The notes under the pieces are model-generated. The model did no database searches and was not told where the DNA came from. It was given only the letters and a program-made list of their open reading frames with translations. 40,520 nucleotides of DNA from CAZWMK01 sp964635065 (GTDB lineage: Bacteria > Pseudomonadota > Alphaproteobacteria > Sphingomonadales > Sphingomonadaceae). Shown piece by piece: positions 30,743-39,882 of this stretch. How positions within the stretch are numbered: position 1 is the stretch's first letter; each line of letters opens with the position of its first letter. The translations under genes and the position numbers were made by a program. The stretch spans positions 1 through 40,520 of the forward strand of contig CAZWMK010000009.1 of the NCBI GenBank assembly GCA_964635065.1, written 5' to 3'.

Positions 30743-33234
30743 TGCTGGCATGGCGTCTGGCGTTGCGGGAATTGCGCGGCGGCCTGCGGGGGCTGCGCCT
30801 TCTCGCCTTGTGCCTGTTTCTGGGTGCTATGGCCCTCGCGGCCGTTGGGAGCTTGACCTCAGCGTTTCAGATGGCTCTCGCCGCGCGTGGGCAGGACATT
30901 CTGGGCGGCGACATTGAATGGCAGATGACGCAGCGCACGGCGACACCGGAAGAGCGCGCAGCATTCGCCGCTGCGGGGGTGGTTTCGGAATCCTATCGTC
31001 TGCGCGCCATGCTGACGCGCGCCGACAGCGCACAATCGACCCTCGTCGAGCTGAAATCGACTGACGCCGCCTATCCGCTCTATGGTCGGCTGCTTTTGGT
31101 CCGCGGCGCGCAGATCACCCGACCGCAAGGCATGACCATCGCCATCGCGTCGCCACTGGCAGACCGTCTTGGCCTGAGCGTTGGCGATGCTGTGCGGATC
31201 GGCTCCGCTAATTTCCGGGTTGGTGGCCTGATCGCGGACGAGCCAGATCGCTTGGGGGCAGGCTTCTCGCTGGGGCCAAGTGTCCTGATATCCCCCGCAG
31301 GCCTGGCAGCAACCGGCCTCGTGCAGCCAGGCAGCCTTTATCATGCGCATTATCGTGTCCGCCTTGCTCCAGATGCAGATCCCGAAACCGTGCAGGCTGC
31401 AATCGACCGGCAGTTTCCATCCGCGGGATGGGAAGTCCGGGATCGCAGCAACGGGGCACCCGGTGCGCGCCGTTTCATAGAGCGGCTGGGCCAGTTCCTG
31501 ACGCTTGTCAGCCTGTCGGCCCTGATCGTTGCGGGCGTGGGCGTTGGCAATGGCGTTTCGGCCTATCTCGACCAGCGGCGCAAGCATATCGCCATCATGA
31601 AGGCGCTGGGTGCGTCATCGGGGCTGATCTTCCGTACAACCTTGTGGCAGATTCTGCTGGTCGCCTTGCCTGCTATCGGTTTCGGTTTGGCGGCTGGAGC
31701 CATGGCCCCATGGTTTGCTGCCCGCATCGGTGATGATGCGCTGCCGATCCTGCCGGTCATCGCCGTTTACCCGGCGCCGTTATGGCAGGGCGCGGGCTAT
31801 GCCGGACTGGTGCTTGTTATCTCTGCCCTGCCGCCACTGGCGCGCGCGCGGGCCATTCCTGCCGCCGCCCTGTTTCGGGGTGCGATCGATGACCGCAACC
31901 GGTTGGGCTGGCAGATATGGAGCCTTGTGGCGCTTGCCGTCCTTGGTCTGGCCGTGCTGGCCGTAGCAACGGCATCGCAGCCGCGTCTGGCTGCGATCTT
32001 CATGCTGGCTGTGGCCGTGTTCATGGCCATGCTGGCTGCGATGGGCTGGCTGATGCGCCGACTGGCGGCGGTCCTGCCGCACCCGCGACAGCCATTCCTG
32101 CGCCTCGCGCTTGCCAATGTACACCGGCCCGGCGCACAGACCGGGCGACTGGTGGTTGCGCTTGGCCTTGGTCTCACCCTGTTTTCTGCCTTGACGTTCA
32201 TTGAAACCAATCTGTCGGGCCAGCTTCAGAAAAGCGCACCGAAAAGAGCGCCCAGTTTCTTTGTGCTGGATGTGCCCGGCGACAGTCTTGACCGTTTCAG
32301 GGCGCAGGTAACGGGGATCGCCCCAGACGCGAAGCTGGTCACCGTCCCTTCTCTGCGCGGGCCGGTTGTCGCCGTGAACGGCGTACGCGTGACCGACATG
32401 GCATCCATTCCGCAAAATGCCTGGATCCTGCGCGGCGATCGCGGCCTCACCTATGCCCGCGACCTGCCTGAAGGCAGCATGATCGTTGCCGGGCAATGGT
32501 GGCCGCGCGATTATGCCGGTCCGCCGCTCATTTCGCTTGACGCTGAGGCCGCAAGGGCGCTCGGCATCGGCGTCGGCGATACGCTCACCATCTCTGTTCT
32601 CGGTGTGGACGTGACGGCCACTATTGCCTCCCTGCGCCGGATCAACTGGGAAACACTGGGTTTCAATTTCGCAATCCTGTTTGCGCCGGGGACGCTCGAG
32701 GCTGCGCCGCATGCCTATATGGCGACGGTCGCCGTGTCGGCGGCGCAGGAAAATGAGGTGCAGAAGGCCATTGTCCGGGATTTTGCTTCGGCATCGGTCG
32801 TGCGTGTCAAGGACGTGCTGACCCAGCTGAACAGCCTGCTGTCGCAATTGTCGGCTGCCGTCGGCGCGGCTTCGGCGGTCGGGATTGCGGCAGGCATGGT
32901 CGTGCTGGTCGGAACGGTCGCTGCTGCCCGCGCGCGCCGCAGCTATGATGCCGTATTGTTGAAAATGCTGGGTGCGACGCGTGGGCAGGTGCTGCTGGTG
33001 CATTGCCTTGAACTGATGCTGGTCGCGTTTGTCGTGATGCTGCTTGCCCTTGGGCTGGGAGCGCTGGGTGGCTGGTATGTTATCGTGCAGCTCTTCGAAC
33101 TGGCCTGGACGCCTGACTGGTTACGTGCATGTCTGACTGTGTTGTTGGGCGGCGGGGTGATGCTGCTGGTCGGGCTGGCCGGAAGCCTGTCCGTGCTTGC
33201 CGTGCGTCCGGCGCAGGCTTTGCGGGCGCTTTGA
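30742..33234 (+). CDS. ybbP: FtsX-like ABC permease, YbbP type
   Basis: The 830-residue inner-membrane protein has an N-terminal membrane anchor, a large periplasmic domain, and two FtsX-type four-helix units (helices near residues 250-370 and 690-825) plus central helices at about 390-440. Opening residues LALRELRGGLRGLRLLALCLFLGAMALAAVG and DILGGDIEWQ match the YbbP family. YbbAP with TesA has been linked to extraction of hydrophobic compounds or lipids from the inner membrane; the substrate here is inferred only from that family. A 7-bp stem (33235-33241 with 33248-33254) lies right after the stop but has no U-tract. Confidence 0.93.
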   Translation: MLAWRLALRELRGGLRGLRLLALCLFLGAMALAAVGSLTSAFQMALAARGQDILGGDIEWQMTQRTATPEERAAFAAAGVVSESYRLRAMLTRADSAQSTLVELKSTDAAYPLYGRLLLVRGAQITRPQGMTIAIASPLADRLGLSVGDAVRIGSANFRVGGLIADEPDRLGAGFSLGPSVLISPAGLAATGLVQPGSLYHAHYRVRLAPDADPETVQAAIDRQFPSAGWEVRDRSNGAPGARRFIERLGQFLTLVSLSALIVAGVGVGNGVSAYLDQRRKHIAIMKALGASSGLIFRTTLWQILLVALPAIGFGLAAGAMAPWFAARIGDDALPILPVIAVYPAPLWQGAGYAGLVLVISALPPLARARAIPAAALFRGAIDDRNRLGWQIWSLVALAVLGLAVLAVATASQPRLAAIFMLAVAVFMAMLAAMGWLMRRLAAVLPHPRQPFLRLALANVHRPGAQTGRLVVALGLGLTLFSALTFIETNLSGQLQKSAPKRAPSFFVLDVPGDSLDRFRAQVTGIAPDAKLVTVPSLRGPVVAVNGVRVTDMASIPQNAWILRGDRGLTYARDLPEGSMIVAGQWWPRDYAGPPLISLDAEAARALGIGVGDTLTISVLGVDVTATIASLRRINWETLGFNFAILFAPGTLEAAPHAYMATVAVSAAQENEVQKAIVRDFASASVVRVKDVLTQLNSLLSQLSAAVGAASAVGIAAGMVVLVGTVAAARARRSYDAVLLKMLGATRGQVLLVHCLELMLVAFVVMLLALGLGALGGWYVIVQLFELAWTPDWLRACLTVLLGGGVMLLVGLAGSLSVLAVRPAQALRAL

Positions 33235-33318
33235 CCGGTTTTACTTGAAACCGGACCGGATTGCCCCGATATTCAGAGCATGACGGGTAAAGCCCCGACA
33301 GACTGGAGAGGTTGGATA

Positions 33319-34068
33319 ATGGTAAATCAGGTTGACCCGCGCTTTGGCTATGGCGGGGACGCGCGCGCCACCGCACGTGACACTGTCGCGTTCGACGCTG
33401 GCCTGCGCTCATACATGCTGTCGGTATATAATTACATGGCGTCAGGCGTGCTGCTGACAGGTCTTGTCGCTTTGGGCATGGCGCAGACGGGCCTTGTTTC
33501 GGCGTTGTTCAATCCGGCAACCGGCAGTCCTTCCCTGCTTGGCTGGATCATCATGTTCGCGCCGCTCGGTCTTGTGATGCTGCTGGGCTTTGGTATCAAC
33601 CGCATGTCGGAAACCGCTGCCAAAACGACTTTCTGGGTTTATGCCACGCTCATGGGGGCGTCGTTGTCGACGATCTTCCTCGCCTATACCGGGGCCAGCA
33701 TCGCCAAGACCTTTTTTGCGACAGCGGCGGCCTTCGGCGGCCTCAGCCTTTATGGCTATACCACCAAGAAAGACCTGTCGGGTCTTGGCACCTTCCTGAT
33801 CATGGGCGTCGTCGGCCTTGTTGTTGCCATGCTGATCAATATTTTCCTGAAATCCTCGGCGATGGATTTCATCATCAGCATCGTGGGTGTGCTGCTGTTC
33901 GCAGCCCTGACCGCTTATGACACGCAGAAGATCAAGAACATGTATTTCATGGTCGCTGGTAGCGATTTCCATGGCAAGTCGATCATTATGGGCGCCCTGA
34001 CCCTTTATCTTGACTTCATCAACCTGTTCCTCTTCCTGCTGCGCTTTATGGGTAGCAACCGCGAATAA
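33319..34068 (+). CDS. Bax inhibitor-1/YccA family membrane protein
   Basis: The 249-residue inner-membrane protein has seven hydrophobic helices and the family features DAGLRSYMLSVYNYMASGVLLTGLVA at the start and the final LTLYLDFINLFLFLLRFMG. Relatives include E. coli YbhL and YccA, the latter an FtsH substrate and modulator; HflKC, which also acts on FtsH, is encoded elsewhere in this window. The ATG at 33319 has a GAGAGG box; the earlier in-frame start at 33280 is less likely. Confidence 0.93.
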   Translation: MVNQVDPRFGYGGDARATARDTVAFDAGLRSYMLSVYNYMASGVLLTGLVALGMAQTGLVSALFNPATGSPSLLGWIIMFAPLGLVMLLGFGINRMSETAAKTTFWVYATLMGASLSTIFLAYTGASIAKTFFATAAAFGGLSLYGYTTKKDLSGLGTFLIMGVVGLVVAMLINIFLKSSAMDFIISIVGVLLFAALTAYDTQKIKNMYFMVAGSDFHGKSIIMGALTLYLDFINLFLFLLRFMGSNRE

Positions 34069-34126
34069 GCGTCGAACCACGCAGTTGCGGTTTTCCGGCC
34101 GGACTGGATCGGAACATCCTCTAAAG

Positions 34127-34161
34127 AAAAAGGCCCGACAGCATCGCTGTCGGGCCTTTTT
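34127..34161. terminator. Bidirectional terminator between the BI-1 gene and clpA
   Basis: A 16-bp perfect stem, AAAAAGGCCCGACAGC (34127-34142) with its complement at 34146-34161, closes an ATC loop. The A5/T5 ends give a U-tract in both directions, serving the two convergent genes. Confidence 0.95.
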
Positions 34162-34182
34162 GGCATTGTAGATCAAATTCGA

Positions 34183-36510
34183 TCAGGCGGATTCGGCTTC
34201 GGCCTTTTTCTTCTTGCCGCCTTTGGGCTTTGGTGCGGCAGGCGTGATTTCAAAGGCGAGCGCATCGTCCTTCAGGAATACACGGACTTCCCCGCCATCG
34301 ACCAGTTTGCCGAACAGCAATTCTTCGGCCAGTGGCTGCTTGATCTTCTCCTGAATGATGCGGCCCATCGGACGCGCGCCATAAAGCTTGTCATAGCCGC
34401 GGGCCGTCAGCCAATCGCGCGCTTCGGGCGTCAGCTGAATGTGAACGTCGCGGTCTTCCAACTGCATTTCCAGCTGGAGGATGAACTTGTCGACCACCAT
34501 TGCAACGACGGCAGGCGGCAGATAGTCGAAGGCGACAACAGCATCGAGCCGGTTACGGAATTCAGGCGAGAACATGCGCTTGATTGCATCTTCGGATTCG
34601 CCCTCGCGTGAGACATTGCCAAAACCGACCGCCTCGCGCGCCATGTCGGCGGCGCCCGCATTGGTTGTCATGATCAGGATGGTGTTGCGGAAATCGACCG
34701 TCTTGCCGTGGTGGTCGGTCAATTTCCCGTTGTCCATCACCTGCAACAGGATGTTGAACAGGTCGGGATGCGCCTTTTCGATTTCATCCAGCAGCAGCAC
34801 GCAATGCGGTTGCTGGTCGATGGCGTCGGTCAATAGGCCGCCCTGATCAAATCCGACGTAACCGGGAGGCGCCCCGATCAGGCGGCTGACCGAATGGCGT
34901 TCCATATATTCGCTCATATCGAAGCGCTGGAGCGGGATGCCAAGGATCGACGCCAGCTGGCGTGCGACTTCGGTTTTGCCAACCCCGGTTGGCCCAGAGA
35001 ACAGATAGCTGCCGATCGGCTTGTTCGGTTCCCGCAGGCCCGCGCGCGACAGCTTGATCGCGCTCGCCAGCCGTTCGATCGCCTGATCCTGCCCGAAAAC
35101 GACCCGCTTGAGGTCGGTTTCAAGTGTTTCGAGCACTTTCTTGTCGTCGGTCGAGACGGATTTCGGCGGGATGCGCGCCATGGTGGCCACGACCCCTTCG
35201 ATTTCCTTCGCGCCGATCACCTTCTTGCGCTTCGATACGGGCAAGAGCATCTGCGACGCTCCAGCCTCATCGATCACGTCGATCGCCTTGTCGGGCAGTT
35301 TGCGATCGTTGATGTAGCGCGCTGACAGGTCAACCGCTGCCTTGATGGCTTCGGGCGTGTACCGCACCTTGTGATGTTCTTCGAAATAGGGCTTGAGGCC
35401 GATCATGATCTTGACCGTGTCCTCGACCGACGGTTCGTTGACGTCGATTTTCTGGAAGCGCCGCAACAGGGCGCGGTCCTTTTCGAAATGGTTGCGGAAT
35501 TCCTTGTAGGTCGTCGATCCGATGCAACGGATCGATCCGGATGACAACGCGGGCTTCAACAGGTTCGAGGCGTCCATGGCCCCGCCCGATGTCGCGCCTG
35601 CTCCGATCACCGTATGAATTTCATCGATGAACAAAACCGCGTGCGGCATGCCCTCCAGCTCCGAGACGACGCCTTTGAGGCGCTCTTCGAAATCACCGCG
35701 ATAGCGGGTGCCTGCCAGCAAGGCGCCCATGTCAAGCGCATAGATCACGGCCTCTTTCAGTACGTCGGGGACGTCGCCCTCGATGATCTTGCGCGCCAGC
35801 CCTTCGGCGATGGCGGTTTTGCCGACGCCCGGCTCACCGACATAAAGCGGGTTGTTCTTCGACCGCCGGCAGAGAATCTGAATCGTGCGATCGACCTCGG
35901 CCATGCGCCCGATCAGCGGGTCAACCTTGCCGCGCTTCGCTTTTTCATTGAGATTGATGGTGAACTGCTGGAGCGGGCTTTCACCATTTTTGGCCGTGTT
36001 CGCCTTGGCCTCTTTTGGCTGTTCTTCGGCCGGCTGGTCGGCGCCCCGGACTGCGCGCGGTTCGGACGGGCCTGATTTCGCAATGCCGTGCGAGATATAC
36101 GAGACAGCGTCGAGCCGTGTCATGTCCTGCTGTTGCAGAAAATAGACTGCATGGCTTTCTCGCTCTGAAAACAGGGCGACCAGCACGTTTGCGCCCGTCA
36201 CTTCCTCGCGACCGGAAGATTGAACATGCAGGATCGCGCGCTGGATAACGCGCTGGAAGCCCGCTGTCGGAGAGGGATCGGTATCGGGAACGGCTTTCAG
36301 GCTTTCCAGCTCAGTGTCGAGATATTCGACAAGCTGGCCCGTCAGCAGAGCGGTATCGACGTTGCATGCGCGCATCACGGCGCTGGCGTGGGTGTCGGAA
36401 ATCAGTGCCAGAAGCAAATGTTCGAGCGTTGCATATTCATGCTGGCGGCGGCTGGCCTCGGCCAGGGCATTGTGCAGGCTGTGCTCAAGCTCACGGGCGA
36501 ATGATGGCAT
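34183..36510 (-). CDS. clpA: ATP-dependent Clp protease ATP-binding subunit ClpA
   Basis: ClpA unfolds substrates, including ClpS-delivered N-degron proteins, and feeds them into ClpP. The 775-residue protein has the N-terminal Clp repeat domain (residues 1-150), a first AAA module with GEPGVGKTAIAEG and VLFIDEIHTVIGAG, and a second with GPTGVGKTEVARQ and VLLLDEIEKAHPD, then a C-terminal domain ending in a Lys-rich tail. It lacks the long middle domain of ClpB, which makes ClpA the proper call. clpS, often adjacent, is not in the window. Confidence 0.96.
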   Translation of the reverse strand: MPSFARELEHSLHNALAEASRRQHEYATLEHLLLALISDTHASAVMRACNVDTALLTGQLVEYLDTELESLKAVPDTDPSPTAGFQRVIQRAILHVQSSGREEVTGANVLVALFSERESHAVYFLQQQDMTRLDAVSYISHGIAKSGPSEPRAVRGADQPAEEQPKEAKANTAKNGESPLQQFTINLNEKAKRGKVDPLIGRMAEVDRTIQILCRRSKNNPLYVGEPGVGKTAIAEGLARKIIEGDVPDVLKEAVIYALDMGALLAGTRYRGDFEERLKGVVSELEGMPHAVLFIDEIHTVIGAGATSGGAMDASNLLKPALSSGSIRCIGSTTYKEFRNHFEKDRALLRRFQKIDVNEPSVEDTVKIMIGLKPYFEEHHKVRYTPEAIKAAVDLSARYINDRKLPDKAIDVIDEAGASQMLLPVSKRKKVIGAKEIEGVVATMARIPPKSVSTDDKKVLETLETDLKRVVFGQDQAIERLASAIKLSRAGLREPNKPIGSYLFSGPTGVGKTEVARQLASILGIPLQRFDMSEYMERHSVSRLIGAPPGYVGFDQGGLLTDAIDQQPHCVLLLDEIEKAHPDLFNILLQVMDNGKLTDHHGKTVDFRNTILIMTTNAGAADMAREAVGFGNVSREGESEDAIKRMFSPEFRNRLDAVVAFDYLPPAVVAMVVDKFILQLEMQLEDRDVHIQLTPEARDWLTARGYDKLYGARPMGRIIQEKIKQPLAEELLFGKLVDGGEVRVFLKDDALAFEITPAAPKPKGGKKKKAEAESA

Positions 36511-36629
36511 GGCGACTCACTCCAACCGGACACAGCCACTCACCATTAAGCAACCCGTCCATAGCGCAAGATCAGCACAGATTCAGAAAACATCAAGTGC
36601 TCTCGCGTCGCACCCGCCGCAGACGGACC

Positions 36630-38069
36630 TCAGGCGGTGGCCGTCAGTCCCAGTTCGGCCAGCTTTCGGTAAAGGGTCGAGCGGCCGATCCCGAGACGGC
36701 GCGCGACCTCGCTCATCTGGCCCCGATAATGCTGGAGGGCATGGCGGATGATGTCGGCCTCGATGGCGTCGAGAGGGCGAATATGGCCATGGCTGTCGAA
36801 CAGCGCCACCCCATTTTGCATGGGGGCGATTTGCACATTGTGTCCGCTGCGGACTGGCTTGTGCGTCAGCACGCGCTGGCTCTGGCTCAGAATCTGTGGA
36901 AAGTCCGCAACGGTCAGTGCAGGGCCGTCACACAGGACTGCGGCGCGGAAAAGAGCATTTTGCAGCTGGCGGACATTTCCGGGCCAGTCATAGGCGCACA
37001 GCAGGGCCAATGCTTCGGCCGTGATCCGGCGCGCGCTGGTGCCTTCCCCGGCGGCAAGGCGTTTGAGGAAGCAGTCGGCGAGCGCCGGAATGTCCTCCTG
37101 TCGCTCGCGCAGGGGCGGGATTGTCAGAGGCACGACATTCAGGCGGTAGAAGAGATCTTCCCGGAACCTGCCTTCAACAACTTCGGTGGCAAGATCGCGA
37201 TTGGTCGCGGCAATGATTCGCACGTCGACCGCAATCGCCCCGCGTCCGCCGACCGGCTCGATCTGGCCGGTCTGCAGGGCGCGCAGCAGTTTGACCTGTG
37301 CGTCAAGGGGCAATTCCCCGATTTCATCCAGAAACAGCGTGCCGCCATCCGCCTCGCCAAAGCGTCCGACATGGGTGGATACGGCGCCTGTGAATGCACC
37401 CTTTTCATGACCGAAGAGAACGGATTCAACGAGATTCGCCGGGATTGCCCCGCAATTGACGATGACCAGCGGCTGTTTGGCACGCGGGCTGGCGGTATGA
37501 ATGGCGTGCGCCACGACTTCCTTTCCGACACCGCTTTCGCCGTCGATCAGGACGGGTACGGCGGCGCGTGCCACCTTTGCCGCGATTGCAAGCGTGGCCT
37601 GGAAGGCGGGGGCCTTGCCGATGATTTGGTCGAAGCCGTTGGCGACCGGCAGTTTTTCGCTGAGAGGCTGCAATTCACCGCCATCATGTCGTCCGGCCAG
37701 CGCACTTTCGAGGGCTGCGAGCAGGCGGTCGGCGCGTGCTGGTTTGATGAGATAATCGGTCGCGCCCGCGCGCATGGCGCATACTGCCGTAGCCAGGCTG
37801 GCTTCCGCCGTCAGCATCACGACGGGCAGCGACGGGCAGGCAGGGCGCAGCGCTTCCAGAAACGCGGTGCCGTTCATGACCGGCATCTGCTGGTCAAGGA
37901 TGACGGCATCGATGGTCGGTGCGTCTGCGCCGCGCAGCAGCGCAAGGGCAAGTGCGCCATTCTCCGCCTCGAGCACGGCATAGCCGGCGCGTTGAAGCAT
38001 GGCGCTGATCAGTTGGCGCTGGCCGGGTTCGTCATCGACCAGCAGAATCGTCTGCGCCTGTGCGTTCAT
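36630..38069 (-). CDS. Sigma-54-dependent response regulator, NtrC type
   Basis: The 479-residue protein has a receiver domain (acidic pair in LLVDDEPGQ, phospho-acceptor Asp in AVILDQQMPV, Lys in LIKPAR), a sigma-54 AAA+ activator domain with Walker A GESGVGKE and the GAFTGA loop, and a C-terminal Fis-type helix-turn-helix (MSEVARRLGIGRSTLYRKLAEL). It should activate RpoN promoters when phosphorylated. No histidine kinase is adjacent, so it is an orphan in this window and its signal is unknown. I chose the ATG at 38069 because the receiver fold begins right after it. A TTAA-N7-TTAA box lies 60 bases upstream. Confidence 0.92.
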   Translation of the reverse strand: MNAQAQTILLVDDEPGQRQLISAMLQRAGYAVLEAENGALALALLRGADAPTIDAVILDQQMPVMNGTAFLEALRPACPSLPVVMLTAEASLATAVCAMRAGATDYLIKPARADRLLAALESALAGRHDGGELQPLSEKLPVANGFDQIIGKAPAFQATLAIAAKVARAAVPVLIDGESGVGKEVVAHAIHTASPRAKQPLVIVNCGAIPANLVESVLFGHEKGAFTGAVSTHVGRFGEADGGTLFLDEIGELPLDAQVKLLRALQTGQIEPVGGRGAIAVDVRIIAATNRDLATEVVEGRFREDLFYRLNVVPLTIPPLRERQEDIPALADCFLKRLAAGEGTSARRITAEALALLCAYDWPGNVRQLQNALFRAAVLCDGPALTVADFPQILSQSQRVLTHKPVRSGHNVQIAPMQNGVALFDSHGHIRPLDAIEADIIRHALQHYRGQMSEVARRLGIGRSTLYRKLAELGLTATA

Positions 38070-38128
38070 GCGAGCGAGTGCCTTTTCTGAAAAAAACTGT
38101 CTCGCATGTTTCAATATGGCGCAGGGCG

Positions 38129-38143
38129 TTAAGCCCGGCTTAA
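38129..38143. promoter_or_regulatory. CtrA-like box TTAA-N7-TTAA
   Basis: TTAAGCCCGGCTTAA fits the TTAA-N7-TTAA CtrA consensus and is also a perfect 7-1-7 palindrome. It is between the divergent response-regulator gene (60 bases from its start) and the aa3-oxidase subunit IV gene (94 bases). CtrA is the cell-cycle and motility master regulator in Alphaproteobacteria. Binding is inferred. Confidence 0.5.
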
Positions 38144-38236
38144 ACCGGTGCCGGGGCATGGCTGCGAAAAACAAGTTCACAGGCGCGCCGTCTCTGCTAA
38201 TGAGACCGGATAGTCATATTCACAAGGAGACCAGCA

Positions 38237-38374
38237 ATGGCCGATTTCCTCAACGCGAAAACGCCCGGCATGAAGCCGCACCTCAAGACATATGATGGCG
38301 TGCTCAGCATGATCAAATGGTCGACCGGGCTGATCATTGTTGTTCTTCTCGGCATGGCGGCGTTCCTCGTCTGA
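38237..38374 (+). CDS. aa3-type cytochrome c oxidase subunit IV
   Basis: This 45-codon gene encodes MADFLNAKTPGMKPHLKTYD followed by a single transmembrane helix (MIKWSTGLIIVVLLGMAAFLV). It matches the small fourth subunit of alphaproteobacterial aa3 oxidases, a peripheral membrane helix of the respiratory complex. AAGGAG at 38224-38229 is an ideal ribosome site. Its position directly before the pnt operon is one I recall from other Sphingomonadales; the other oxidase subunits are elsewhere. Confidence 0.85.
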   Translation: MADFLNAKTPGMKPHLKTYDGVLSMIKWSTGLIIVVLLGMAAFLV

Positions 38375-38414
38375 GACGCCTGCGGGTTTGGGCATTGAAC
38401 ATCGGGGGTTCGTC

Positions 38415-39542
38415 ATGCGGATAGGTGTATTGCGGGAGACGGCGTTGTTTGAGCGTCGTGTATCGGCGACGCCTGAGACGGTCAGGAAGCTGATTGGTCT
38501 TGGCGCGGATGTGCGCGTTGAGGCGGGTGCTGGTCTGTCTGCGAGCATTGATGACGCGGCTTATGCGTCGGCGGGGGCTGAGGTTGTTGACCGTGGTGCG
38601 GTTTTGTCGGGATCGGACCTTGTGCTGGGCGTGCAGGGGCCGGATGCGGCGGGTCTGGCTGGCCTGAAGCCGGGATCGCTTTTGATGGCGATTTTGAGCC
38701 CTTATGCGGATCGCGCGCGGATTTCGGGTTATGCGGAAGCCGGGATCAGGGCCCTGGCGATGGAATTCATGCCGCGCATCACGCGTGCGCAGTCGATGGA
38801 CGTTTTGTCGTCGCAGTCGAACCTTGCGGGTTACAAGGCGGTGCTTGATGCGGCCTCGGAATATGGCCGTGCGCTGCCGATGATGATGACGGCGGCGGGC
38901 ACGATTTCGGCGGCGCGGCTGTTTGTCATGGGTGTTGGCGTGGCGGGTCTTCAGGCGATTGCGACGGCGCGGCGCCTGGGTGCTGTTGTGTCGGCGACTG
39001 ACGTGCGCGCGGCGACGAAGGAACAGATCGAGTCCTTGGGCGCGAAGGCGGTCTTTGTCGAGAACGTCAAGGGCATCGAGGGCGAAGGCACGGGTGGCTA
39101 TGCTACCGAGATGTCGGACGAATACAAGAAGGCGCAGGCCGAACTGGTGTCGTCGCACATCGCCAAGCAGGACATCGTGATCACGACGGCGCTGATCCCG
39201 GGCCGGCCCGCGCCGCGCCTGATCACGGACGCGCAGCTGGCGACGATGCGCCCCGGCTCGGTGATTGTCGATCTGGCGGTCGAGCAGGGCGGCAATGTCG
39301 AGGGCGCGGTTGCGGGCGAAGTGGTCGAACGCCATGGCGTGAAGATTGTCGGGCACCGGAACGTGCCAAGCCGGCTTGCGGCGGATGCCTCGGCGCTATA
39401 CGCGCGCAACCTGTTCAACCTCATCGCCGCCTTCTGGGACAAGGACCAGAAGACGCTGGTATTGCCCGCCGATGACGAAATCGTGAAGGGCGTGACGCTG
39501 ACGGATGGCGGCAAGGTCGTCCATCCGGCGCTGCAGGCATAA
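38415..39542 (+). CDS. pntAA: NAD(P) transhydrogenase alpha-1 subunit (domain I)
   Basis: PntAA binds NAD(H) and passes hydride to NADP in PntB, coupled to proton flow across the inner membrane. The 375-residue protein begins MRIGVLRETALFERRVSATPETV and has the NAD fold VMGVGVAGLQAIATARRLGAVV near residue 170. It represents only domain I, as in the three-gene pnt operons of Alphaproteobacteria. The start at 38415 is the standard one; upstream in-frame codons overlap the oxidase subunit. The first 190 or so codons use many T- and G-ending codons, unlike the rest of the gene. Confidence 0.95.
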   Translation: MRIGVLRETALFERRVSATPETVRKLIGLGADVRVEAGAGLSASIDDAAYASAGAEVVDRGAVLSGSDLVLGVQGPDAAGLAGLKPGSLLMAILSPYADRARISGYAEAGIRALAMEFMPRITRAQSMDVLSSQSNLAGYKAVLDAASEYGRALPMMMTAAGTISAARLFVMGVGVAGLQAIATARRLGAVVSATDVRAATKEQIESLGAKAVFVENVKGIEGEGTGGYATEMSDEYKKAQAELVSSHIAKQDIVITTALIPGRPAPRLITDAQLATMRPGSVIVDLAVEQGGNVEGAVAGEVVERHGVKIVGHRNVPSRLAADASALYARNLFNLIAAFWDKDQKTLVLPADDEIVKGVTLTDGGKVVHPALQA

Positions 39543-39553
39543 GGAGCGAGGTC

Positions 39554-39841
39554 ATGGATTTCATCTCGACGCTGTCGATTTTCGTGATGGCCTGCTTTGT
39601 CGGCTATTATGTCGTATGGTCGGTGACGCCGGCGCTGCACACGCCGCTGATGGCGGTGACGAACGCGATTTCCTCGGTGATCATCGTGGGTGCACTGGTG
39701 GCAAGCGCTGCCGCCGGTTCGGACATCGCGAAGTGGCTGGGGCTGGTGGCGGTGGTTCTGGCCAGCGTCAACATCTTCGGCGGTTTTGCCGTCACCGAGC
39801 GGATGCTCGCCATGTACAAGAAGAAGGACAAGAAGGGCTGA
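39554..39841 (+). CDS. pntAB: NAD(P) transhydrogenase alpha-2 subunit (membrane part)
   Basis: The 95-residue protein has three transmembrane helices (FISTLSIFVMACFVGYYVVW, AISSVIIVGALVASA, LGLVAVVLASVNIFGGF) and the conserved TERMLAMYKKK end. It supplies part of the proton channel (domain II) of the transhydrogenase. It begins 11 bases after pntAA and follows GGAGCGAGG. Confidence 0.95.
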   Translation: MDFISTLSIFVMACFVGYYVVWSVTPALHTPLMAVTNAISSVIIVGALVASAAAGSDIAKWLGLVAVVLASVNIFGGFAVTERMLAMYKKKDKKG

Positions 39842-39882
39842 GGCCATAGGCCTCGTCCGGATTGCCATAGGGGGTCCGCCAC

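Noticed and set aside
33235..33254. Terminator after ybbP
   Set aside because: Only a 7-bp stem with no T-tract; not enough to call a terminator.
36366..38090. 574-codon rightward frame over the response regulator
   Set aside because: Antisense shadow of a clear sigma-54 activator.
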